In this document: in pieces, positions 25,762 through 38,488 of the stretch | Layout of the letters: the number at the start of each line of letters is the position of its first letter | Numbering within the stretch: the first letter of the stretch is position 1 | NCBI RefSeq assembly: GCF_002897375.1 | Contig: NZ_BFAG01000005.1 | Span: 124,001-188,000, forward strand | Reading direction: 5' to 3' | Length of the DNA stretch: 64,000 bases | Source of the DNA: Deinococcus aerius | GTDB taxonomy: Bacteria > Deinococcota > Deinococci > Deinococcales > Deinococcaceae | The notes under the pieces: generated by a model | What the model was told of the DNA's origin: nothing | Database searches by the model: none | Seen by the model: the letters and a program-made list of their open reading frames with translations, nothing else | Made by a program: the position numbers and the translations under genes

Positions 25762-26113
25762 GAGGCGTGGGGCAGGGCATCTTGCTGCGGCTTACCCCCA
25801 CCCCCCCAGCCCCCCTACCCCCACCGGGGGTAGGGGGGAGCTTTCCGCTGCGCTCGGCAAAGGGCCCGCCCACTGCGCCCGTGGCCGTCCTCTTCTACTC
25901 GCAATGTCTGATCTTGCTGCATTCTGAGCCGCTCGCCCACCGTCTCGCTGCGCGAGCCGACGTGGTGAAGGCGGTGCGAGAGTGAGCCGAAGGGTGGGGA
26001 TCGGCCGTCCACAGTTGACGGTTTTACGAAGCAGAAGCTTTGGCGCTCTTACTCCTCCCCCCTTGCGGGGGAGGTGGGGAGGGGGGTGGCCGCCGCAGGC
26101 TGCCCTCCTAAAG
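25762..26113. repeat. MITE-like dispersed repeat, copy 2
   Basis: About 350 bases matching 13805-14146 along most of its length, in the same orientation and again just after the stop of a plus-strand gene. Ends: CCCCCACCCCCCCAGCCCCC on the left and GGGGGAGGTGGGGAGGGGGG on the right, inverted relative to each other. Confidence 0.75.
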
Positions 26114-26211
26114 ACAGGATGACCCGTTCCCCGAGCGGTGGTGTGGCGACCAGCGCCTGCCGAGCTGTCGTTGGATCCGTGCCTGGCGATGCCCCGCCTC
26201 CTGCGCTGCGC

Positions 26212-26262
<51 letters not shown>

Positions 26263-26324
26263 ATGCCGCGTTTGTCTTCCGAATCAAACCAGATCGGGTC
26301 GCCCTGGCCCGCGCAGGAGTCCCC

Positions 26325-27914
<1,590 letters not shown>

Positions 27915-27918
27915 GAGG

Positions 27919-31296
<3,378 letters not shown>

Positions 31297-31347
31297 CCTC
31301 GCCCGCCCGTAACCCTTTCGTCAGAGCGGCTGGGGCATCCTGCGCCC

Positions 31348-31896
<549 letters not shown>

Positions 31897-31901
31897 GTCC
31901 T

Positions 31902-32296
31902 TCAGCGCCCCCCCTCGTAAGCCTGTGCCGGAACGAACAGCTCGTGCCCCGTCCAGAAGGTGAGGCGGACCCCGGCGGGCGTCCAGCTCACCCGGCTCTC
32001 CCGCCATTTCGCCCCGTCCTCGCCGTACAGGTCGGGGAGTTCGGGCAGGCTGACGTAGTGGCCGTAGGAGGGCTCCGCCGCGTCGTGACCCAGGTACAGC
32101 CGCCAGCGGTGAAGGGACCTCGGCAGCCTTGCTGGGCCCTCGTCCACGATCAGGGCGTGATAGGCGCCTCCCGGCGCGTCCCACCGCGCGACGACCTGCC
32201 GCTTCGGGGCAAATGGCATGGCGGAAAACATCCAGGCGACGAGCAGTCCTGCCAGGAAGCCGCCACCCGCTGCCAGAAGGGCTTCGCTCCGGCGCC

Positions 32297-32300
<4 letters not shown>
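31902..32300 (-). CDS. Membrane-anchored hypothetical protein
   Basis: 132 aa. One N-terminal membrane segment ([20 protein letters not shown]) is followed by an extracytoplasmic beta-rich domain ([20 protein letters not shown]). Start GTG 32300 shares GTGA with the aminopeptidase stop (4-base overlap), so it is translated from the aminopeptidase mRNA. Family not recognised. Confidence 0.65.
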
Positions 32301-33397
<1,097 letters not shown>

Positions 33398-33440
33398 GCC
33401 CCCGAGCCTACACGCCGGACAGCCGGTATCCTGCCCCGAC

Positions 33441-34325
<885 letters not shown>

Positions 34326-34330
34326 CCTCC

Positions 34331-34843
34331 TTACTTCAGGCTGTTCATCGCCGCGTCGAGTTTGGCCGCGTACTGGGGATACAGCGTCTTGGTGACATTG
34401 GCCGTAACGAGCAGGGTCTTGTCACCCTCGCGCGTCACCCGCAGGTGGTTGTAGATCGGCTGATCCAGGCCGTCCACCCAGAAGCGCAGCACGATCCACT
34501 CCCGGTCGCCCACCCGCTTCACGCCGCGCTCCAGCCAGCGCAGGCCGGGCGTTCCCGCGATGGAGCGTTCTATCGAGGTCTGAGCCGGGGCAAGACTCCC
34601 TGCGGGCAGCTTCACATCCCGCAGAGCAAAGGCAATGTTGACCGCGTAGCTCGGGCCAGGGGTCGAGTAGACCTGTGTTGGCGGTTTGCCCCCACGTGAA
34701 TACTTCAGGGCGATCACGTCGGCGGGCATGGGCGCGAAGCCCGCCGGAAGGGCCAGGCTGACGCTCGTGCCGGGCACCGTCAAGCGAGTCTCTGTGGCCG
34801 TGGAGAGCAGCAGCAGGGCAACACCGGGAAGAAGGACATTCAC
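34331..34843 (-). CDS. Secreted hypothetical protein (DcrB-like)
   Basis: 170 aa. A signal peptide (MNVLLPGVALLLLSTATETR, start GTG 34843 with GAGGTG six bases upstream) precedes a small alpha/beta domain: TVPGTSVSLALPAGFAPMP, IVLRFWVDGLDQPIYNHLRV. The pattern resembles the DcrB/LpqN-like fold of secreted proteins, but the match is loose. It converges on purU with five bases between the stops. Confidence 0.55.
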   Translation of the reverse strand: MNVLLPGVALLLLSTATETRLTVPGTSVSLALPAGFAPMPADVIALKYSRGGKPPTQVYSTPGPSYAVNIAFALRDVKLPAGSLAPAQTSIERSIAGTPGLRWLERGVKRVGDREWIVLRFWVDGLDQPIYNHLRVTREGDKTLLVTANVTKTLYPQYAAKLDAAMNSLK

Positions 34844-34979
34844 GTTCGCACCTCGGGGAAGGGAAAGGCGGCGGTGGGGAGAACTCAAGCTACCACTGCT
34901 GCCTTTTCGGGCGGCGCTGGCTAAATCCAGGCCCACTTCCCCGCCAAATAGCTCAGACAGCGGCTACGCTTTTTTCCAC

Positions 34980-35208
34980 ATGCCATCCGTTCGCGGCCCC
35001 CAGTACACTCCGGTCCGAGGTGATTTCCGTGACGAACTTCAGACGACATAGCGAACGACTTGCAGGCCAGTGGCTCCGGCCCGCCCTGTACGCCGAGGGT
35101 CGTCACGGACAGGACGGCGGCCTCCCAGGCACCGATTCCCTCAATCAACGAAGTCTCTGAAGGCATAGCCAGCCCCGCCCGGCCTGCCTCAGCGCAAGCC
35201 GGGTTTTT
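34980..35208 (+). ncRNA. Candidate structured RNA upstream of the tRNA array
   Basis: A weak promoter, ATGCCA (34980-34985), 18 bases, TACACT (35004-35009), precedes a hairpin in which TCCGTGACGA (35026-35035) pairs perfectly with TCGTCACGGA (35100-35109). The segment ends in a terminator, CCCGGC/GCCGGG plus TTTTT (35178-35208). No ORF fits. The transcript would be about 190 nt. It lacks the Y-module internal loop seen downstream, so I leave its identity open. The bases 34844-34979 show no feature. Confidence 0.4.
35178..35208 (+). terminator. Rho-independent terminator before the array
   Basis: CCCGGC (35178-35183) pairs with GCCGGG (35198-35203), followed directly by TTTTT. It separates whatever lies upstream from the tRNA array. 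Confidence 0.6.
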
Positions 35209-35211
35209 CGT

Positions 35212-35287
35212 GGTGATGGTCGTCCAAAGGCAGGACGCCGCGCTGTGGCCGCGGAAATCCAGGGTTCGAGTCCCGGCTGTCACCCCA
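35212..35287 (+). tRNA. tRNA-His(GTG), with encoded CCA
   Basis: A 7-bp acceptor (GTGATGG/CTGTCAC, two G-U pairs), the tRNA-His-specific extra G at position -1 opposite C73, D stem GTCC/GGAC, anticodon stem CCGCG/CGCGG with loop CTGTGGC (anticodon GTG), and T loop TTCGAGT. CCA is encoded. One A-G mismatch occurs in the T stem. First member of the array; an unusual second His tRNA is likely, as it sits outside normal tRNA loci. Confidence 0.8.
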
Positions 35288-35296
35288 AAGACCCCT

Positions 35297-35367
35297 GCTT
35301 CGGGCCGAAGACCGACGGTTATCCCTGTCAAGGATCACACGTCCGTCGGTCACCCCTTGCCTGGAGC
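35297..35367 (+). ncRNA. Y RNA-like gene 1 (Ro60-binding module)
   Basis: 71 nt between two tRNAs. S1: GCTTCGGGC (35297-35305) with GCCTGGAGC (35359-35367). Internal loop: CGAAG (35306-35310) opposite CACCCCTT (35351-35358). S2: ACCGACGG (35311-35318) with CCGTCGGT (35343-35350). The base after S2 continues TTATC, as in animal Y RNAs (CCGAAGG...GUUAUC). The apical part holds a small hairpin ATCC-CTGTCAA-GGAT that looks like an Asp anticodon arm. Expected partner: the Ro60 protein encoded by rsr downstream. Confidence 0.65.
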
Positions 35368-35372
35368 TTCAA

Positions 35373-35448
35373 GGCCCTGTCGTTCAACGGCGGAGGACAC
35401 CCGGTTGTCTCCCGGGAGATGAGGGTTCGATTCCCTTCGGGGCCGCCA
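35373..35448 (+). tRNA. tRNA-Asp(GTC), with encoded CCA
   Basis: Acceptor GGCCCTG/CGGGGCC, D stem GTTC/GGAC, anticodon stem CCCGG/CCGGG with loop TTGTCTC (anticodon GTC), T loop TTCGATT, discriminator G73 as usual for Asp, then CCA. Five bases separate it from Y RNA-like gene 1. Confidence 0.82.
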
Positions 35449-35451
35449 GTC

Positions 35452-35521
35452 GGTGAGGGCCGGAGATTCAGGGTTACCTGTACGAGAGGAACGTGCCCTG
35501 GATCAACCACTCGTCCTCACC
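35452..35521 (+). ncRNA. Y RNA-like gene 2
   Basis: 70 nt. S1: GGTGAGGGC (35452-35460) with GTCCTCACC (35513-35521). Internal loop: CGGA opposite AACCACTC. S2: GATTCAGGG (35465-35473) with CCCTGGATC (35496-35504), then TTACC. Same plan as gene 1 with different stem sequences, so the pairing is kept by compensatory change. It sits three bases after tRNA-Asp. Confidence 0.62.
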
Positions 35522-35526
35522 CCCAC

Positions 35527-35602
35527 GAGTCGGTAGCTCAGTGGAGAGCGCGCCGGTCCGCGAAGCCGGAGGCCGCAGGTTCGACTCCTGCCCGATTCAC
35601 CA
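35527..35602 (+). tRNA. tRNA-Arg-like gene, atypical anticodon loop, with CCA
   Basis: Acceptor GAGTCGG/CCGATTC, D stem GCTC/GAGC, T arm GCAGG-TTCGACT-CCTGC, A73, CCA. The anticodon stem is CCGGT/GCCGG with loop CCGCGAA, which puts C instead of the near-universal U at position 33 and reads GCG. If the loop is nine bases the anticodon would be CCG. Both decode Arg. Two extra bases lie between D and anticodon stems. Confidence 0.65.
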
Positions 35603-35615
35603 CCTTCCTTCCCCC

Positions 35616-35731
35616 GCGTTGGGCCGACCGTTCACGGTTCTCTTTCTTGGGTGAAAATGTCCCGCACCCGGGGCATGGGGTTCGACTCCCCAGGGCCGCA
35701 AGGCCAACCCGTGAACTCCCCTTGCCCACGC
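35616..35731 (+). ncRNA. Y RNA-like gene 3 with tRNA T-arm-like domain
   Basis: 116 nt. S1: GCGTTGGGC (35616-35624) with GCCCACGC (35724-35731), one bulged T. Internal loop: CGACC opposite TCCCCTT. S2: GTTCACGG (35630-35637) with CCGTGAAC (35709-35716), then TTCTC. The apical region contains a perfect T arm, TGGGG-TTCGACT-CCCCA, a TGTCCCG/CGGGGCA hairpin, a TTTC-TTGGGT-GAAA hairpin and a GGCC-GCAA-GGCC tetraloop hairpin. A Y RNA carrying tRNA-like elements is the plan known for the YrlA class. Confidence 0.62.
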
Positions 35732-35735
35732 ATCT

Positions 35736-35810
35736 CCTGCCATCGTCCAGCGGTCAGGACCCCTGGCTTTCAATCAGGAAACGCCGGTTCGATTCCGGCT
35801 GGCAGGACCA
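35736..35810 (+). tRNA. tRNA-Glu(TTC), with encoded CCA
   Basis: Acceptor CCTGCCA/TGGCAGG, D stem GTCC/GGAC, anticodon stem CCTGG/TCAGG with loop CTTTCAA (anticodon TTC), T arm GCCGG-TTCGATT-CCGGC, A73, CCA. Starts four bases after Y RNA-like gene 3. Confidence 0.85.
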
Positions 35811-35812
35811 AC

Positions 35813-35887
35813 GCAGGTTTCGTCCAACAGTCAGGACGCCGGTGTGCCACACCGGAGATGAGGGTGCGAATCCTTCAACCTGCTCCA
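35813..35887 (+). tRNA. tRNA-Gly(GCC), with encoded CCA
   Basis: Acceptor GCAGGTT/AACCTGC, D stem GTCC/GGAC, anticodon stem CCGGT/ACCGG with loop GTGCCAC (anticodon GCC), discriminator T73 as normal for Gly, CCA. The T loop reads TGCGAAT, with G instead of U at position 55, an unusual change. Confidence 0.8.
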
Positions 35888-35889
35888 AT

Positions 35890-35963
35890 GCTTCGGTATC
35901 CCAATCGGCAGAGGAATCGCGTCGAGAACGCGAGCAGTGCGGGTTCGAATCCCGCCCGGAGCA
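35890..35963 (+). tRNA. tRNA-like gene (Leu-type reading GAG), atypical C33, no CCA
   Basis: Acceptor GCTTCGG/CCGGAGC, D arm with AATCGGCAGA, anticodon stem TCGCG/CGCGA with loop TCGAGAA, T arm GCGGG-TTCGAAT-CCCGC, A73. Position 33 is C, and the anticodon by position would be GAG (Leu), but the variable loop is short (GCAGT), unlike a normal Leu tRNA. Confidence 0.65.
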
Positions 35964-35967
35964 TCAC

Positions 35968-36043
35968 GCGCCCGTACCCCAATCTGGCAGAGGAACGCGG
36001 TCCAAAAGCCGCGGCAGTGCGAGTTCGAGTCTCGCCGGGCGCA
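35968..36043 (+). tRNA. tRNA-like gene with 8-base anticodon loop, no CCA
   Basis: Acceptor GCGCCCG/CGGGCGC, D arm CCCCAATCTGGCAGAGG, anticodon stem CGCGG/CCGCG enclosing eight bases TCCAAAAG, variable GCAGT, T arm GCGAG-TTCGAGT-CTCGC, A73. The anticodon is ambiguous (CAA if C is position 33, CCA if T is). It pairs in style with the preceding gene. Confidence 0.6.
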
Positions 36044-36065
36044 TCGAACAGCAGCAACAACGTGT

Positions 36066-36189
36066 GGGGCGGTAGCTCAGCGGTAGAGCAGGAAAAACAT
36101 CCTCGGCACCCTTGCCCGCCGGGCCGAAGCCAGAGGGTTATCGACTCCTAATCGCCAGGTCGCCGGTTCGAATCCGGCCCGCCCCACCA
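36066..36189 (+). ncRNA. tRNA-Arg(CCT) body with Ro60-binding module inserted in the anticodon stem
   Basis: The tRNA body is perfect: acceptor GGGGCGG/CCGCCCC, D stem GCTC/GAGC, T arm GCCGG-TTCGAAT-CCGGC, A73 and encoded CCA. The anticodon stem GGCGA/TCGCC with loop CTCCTAA (CCT) is cut after its first two bases by 49 nt (36093-36141). The insert is a Y module in permuted order: S2 ATCCTCGG with CC(A)GA-GGGT, internal loop CACCCTT opposite CGAAG, and S1 GCCC/GGGC capped by GCC. The insert ends TTAT, next to CGA. As drawn, the RNA cannot decode unless the insert is removed. Confidence 0.7.
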
Positions 36190-36218
36190 CCGCCGCTTCT
36201 CGCGGCACCGCATCACCC

Positions 36219-36364
36219 GGGAACGGTGGCGGAGTGGTCAAACGCAAATGACGCCGCTTGTCGGCGGTCCCTCGGCACCACCTCGCCTCACGGGCCAACG
36301 GTTCGAGGGTTCTCGGGATCATTCGCTCGTTTGAGCTTCGTGGGTTCAAGTCCCACCCGTTCCC
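36219..36364 (+). ncRNA. Class II-like tRNA body with Ro60-binding module in the anticodon arm
   Basis: An 8-bp acceptor (GGGAACGG/CCGTTCCC), D stem GCG/CGC, T arm GTGGG-TTCAAGT-CCCAC and a long variable arm GCTC-GTTT-GAGC. The anticodon stem AATGA (36247-36251) pairs with TCATT (36319-36323). Between them lie an extra hairpin CGCCG/CGGCG and the Y module: S2 CCCTCG (36269-36274) with CGAGGG (36304-36309), ACCACCTC opposite CAACG, S1 GCC/GGC, then TTCTC. If the insert were removed the loop would read CTCGGGA (CGG). No CCA is encoded. Confidence 0.65.
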
Positions 36365-36372
36365 TTTCCTAT

Positions 36373-36474
36373 GGGGGTGGTTTGCCCAACTCGGCGGGCA
36401 GCAACCCTTCGGCACCCTTGCCCCACGGGCCGACGCGCGAAGGTTCTCAGGTTCGACTCCTCGCCACCCCCCCA
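36373..36474 (+). ncRNA. tRNA body with Ro60-binding module replacing the anticodon arm, with CCA
   Basis: Acceptor GGGGTGG/CCACCCC with an extra G-C pair, D stem TGCC/GGCA, T loop TTCGACT (one stem mismatch) and encoded CCA. There is no anticodon: the whole arm is the Y module. AACC-(C)-TTCGG pairs with (C)CGAAGGTT, internal loop ACCCTT opposite CGACG, S1 GCCC/GGGC with loop CAC, then CTC. This is the cleanest case of a tRNA mimic built around a Ro60 site. Confidence 0.68.
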
Positions 36475-36500
36475 CTTCCGGCTGTTCGCGGCCCAGGCCG

Positions 36501-36533
36501 CTCGGCAATCTCGCCCTGTAAAGGAGGGCCGAC
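36501..36533 (+). promoter_or_regulatory. Y-module-like hairpin over the rsr ribosome-binding site
   Basis: CTCGGCA, then GCCC (36513-36516), the loop TGTAAAGGA, and GGGCCGA repeat the order of the array modules (CTCGGCA...GCCC...GGGCCGA). The loop contains most of AAAGGAGG, the rsr Shine-Dalgarno. No S2 stem can be drawn, so Rsr binding is a hypothesis. Confidence 0.4.
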
Positions 36534-36535
36534 GC

Positions 36536-38182
36536 ATGAAGAACTACCTCAAGGCGATTTCGACAAAGCACGTCACCCAGCGCGAGCGCCTCCCCGGGCG
36601 GCGCGATCAGGTTCGCAACCACGCGGGCGGCTTCGTGTTCGAGGTGAGCGAGGAGACGCGCTTCCTGCGCTTCCTGATCCTCGGAACCGAGGGCGGCACG
36701 TTCTACGCGGACGAGCGAGCGCAGACGAAGCTCGAAACCGAGTTCGTCCAGCTCTTCGCCGCCCTGCATGGCCTGCGCGCCGTGGAGCTGATCGTGGACG
36801 TGGCGGAGCGGAACCGCGCCCCCAAGCCGGGTCCCTCGCTGCTCGCGCTCGCGGCGGTCGCCAAGCTGGGTGACCTGGAGGCCCGCAAGGCCGCCTGGAA
36901 CGCGCTGCCCCGGGTGGCGCGCACAGGCACGCACCTCTTCCACTTCCTGGCCTTCGTGCAGGAGTTCGGGGGCTGGGGCCGCCTGACCCGCGAGGGCGTG
37001 GCGAACCTGTACCTGAACGCCCCGGTGGACAAGCTGGCGCTGTGGGCCGTGAAGTACAAGGCCCGCGACGGCTGGACCCACGCCGACGCCCTGCGCCTGG
37101 CGCACCCCAAGACCGACGACGTGCGCCGCAACGCGGTGTTCAAGTTCATGGTGGACGGCGTGCTGGGGGAGGGCGAGGCGACCGACGAGGCGCTGCGCCT
37201 GATCTGGGGTCATCTGCTGGCCCTGGGGGCGGCGACCGACGCGGATGCCGCGGCCCTGATGCGCGAGTACCGCCTGCCCATCGAGGCCGTGCCCACCCAC
37301 GTGCGCGGCGCGGAGGTGTACCGCACGGCGCTGGAGACGAACGGCCTGACCTGGACCCTTCGCAACCTCGGCAACCTCGCCCGGGTCGGCCTGCTTGTCC
37401 CGGGTAACTGGGACGTGATCTCGCGGGTCGTGGAGCGGGTGACGAACGAGGAGGGGCTGCGGAAGGGCCGTATCCACCCCATTGACGTGCTCAAGGCGCT
37501 GCTCGTGTACCGCGCGGGTCGCGGCGTGCGGGGCGGCGGCGAGTGGAAGGTCGTCCCGCAGGTCGTGGACGCGCTCGACCGGGCGTTCGCGCTCGCCTTC
37601 GGGGCGGTGGAACCCGCGGGCAAGCGGTTCGTGCTGGGCCTCGACGTGTCGGGCTCGATGGACGCGGGCGTGGTGGCGGGTGTGCCCGGCCTGACCCCGC
37701 GCCTGGGCACGGCGGCGATGAGCCTGGTGACGGCGCGCACCGAGCCGGGGTACACGGCGCTCGCGTTCTCGGCGGCCTCGGGCGGCTACGGCGGGCAGTG
37801 GGGCGGCGGCGAGCCCGGCCTGACGCCCCTGACCTTCTCGGCCCGCACCCGGCTCGACGACGCGGTGGATGCCATGCGCCGCGTGCCGATGGGCGGCACC
37901 GACTGCGCGCTGCCGATGCTGTGGGCGACGCGCAACAAGGTCGAGGCCGACGTGTTCGTGGTCTACACGGACAACGAGACCTGGGCGGGCCGGGTGCAGC
38001 CGGTCGTCGCGCTGCGCGAGTACCGCGAGAAGATGGGGATTCCCGCGCGCCTGATCGTCGTCGGCATGACTGCCACGCGCTTCAGCATCGCCGACCCCAC
38101 CGACGCGGGTATGCTCGACCTCGTGGGCTTCGACACGGCGGCCCCGGGCGTGATGACGGAGTTCGCGGCGGGCCGGTTCTGA
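36536..38182 (+). CDS. rsr: Ro60/TROVE-domain RNA-binding protein Rsr
   Basis: 548 aa. The N-terminal two thirds are a TROVE (HEAT-repeat ring) domain, starting MKNYLKAISTKHVTQRERLPG; the C-terminal third (from about residue 365) is a von Willebrand A-like domain with a MIDAS motif DVSGSM (Asp370) and DNETWAG. In D. radiodurans, Rsr binds Y RNA, partners with PNPase in RNA decay and aids 23S rRNA maturation under stress. Start ATG 36536, AAAGGAGG eight bases upstream. It directly follows the tRNA/Y RNA array on the same strand, with no terminator between, which ties the array to Ro60 biology. Confidence 0.95.
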   Translation: MKNYLKAISTKHVTQRERLPGRRDQVRNHAGGFVFEVSEETRFLRFLILGTEGGTFYADERAQTKLETEFVQLFAALHGLRAVELIVDVAERNRAPKPGPSLLALAAVAKLGDLEARKAAWNALPRVARTGTHLFHFLAFVQEFGGWGRLTREGVANLYLNAPVDKLALWAVKYKARDGWTHADALRLAHPKTDDVRRNAVFKFMVDGVLGEGEATDEALRLIWGHLLALGAATDADAAALMREYRLPIEAVPTHVRGAEVYRTALETNGLTWTLRNLGNLARVGLLVPGNWDVISRVVERVTNEEGLRKGRIHPIDVLKALLVYRAGRGVRGGGEWKVVPQVVDALDRAFALAFGAVEPAGKRFVLGLDVSGSMDAGVVAGVPGLTPRLGTAAMSLVTARTEPGYTALAFSAASGGYGGQWGGGEPGLTPLTFSARTRLDDAVDAMRRVPMGGTDCALPMLWATRNKVEADVFVVYTDNETWAGRVQPVVALREYREKMGIPARLIVVGMTATRFSIADPTDAGMLDLVGFDTAAPGVMTEFAAGRF

Positions 38183-38283
38183 GGGAGGACAGTTCGTGGA
38201 GCGGGGCGTCGGGGAGGACCTGGCGCCCCGCTTGCCATTTTTCCGTTGGTAATGGAAGGAAGAAGAGCGTGTGAAGCGATAAA

Positions 38284-38460
38284 AACTCCTCCCCTTGAGA
38301 GGGGAGGTTGGGACTGGTACAGCTCCGCAGGAGAGGGGGTGAGCGAGCGCCACGTCCCAGGGCCAACCCGGATTCTATGCCCCTTGTAGGAGAAACAAGT
38401 GGAGCTGGTCACATGCCCCTCACCCCGGCCCTCTCCCACGAGGGGAGAGGGAGAAACAGA
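38284..38460. repeat. Dispersed intergenic repeat fragments
   Basis: Two pieces: CCTCCCCTTGAGAGGGGAGG (38287 onward), which resembles the right ends of the MITE-like copies, and CCCCTCACCCCGGCCCTCTC followed by CCACGAGGGGAGAGGG (38415 onward), a block also seen near 53660. No gene is visible between 38183 and 38488. Confidence 0.5.
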
Positions 38461-38488
38461 GCGTCATTCCGCCGCCGAAAGTCGAACC

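Noticed and set aside
24698..25873. N-terminal extension of the S8 protease to 894 aa
   Set aside because: The extension covers the HDAC-like gene on the other strand, while a proper lipoprotein signal begins at 24697.
35010..35120. Calling the upstream hairpin RNA a seventh Y RNA
   Set aside because: GGTCCGAGG looks Y-like, but the internal-loop partner CACC(C)CUU is missing and the stem plan differs, so it stays unnamed.
35245..36075. 276-codon ORF across the tRNA array
   Set aside because: It runs straight through five tRNA genes and two Y-like RNAs; its length only reflects high GC.
36093..36141. Group I intron or archaeal-type intron in tRNA-Arg(CCT)
   Set aside because: The insert is only 49 nt, sits in the 5' anticodon stem, and has none of the group I core elements. 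The same motif occurs outside tRNAs as closed Y-like hairpins, so a Ro60 module explains it better.
36077..38353. 758-codon minus-strand ORF opposite rsr
   Set aside because: Low-complexity, His/Arg/Gly-rich translation typical of antisense frames in high-GC DNA; rsr on the other strand is certain.
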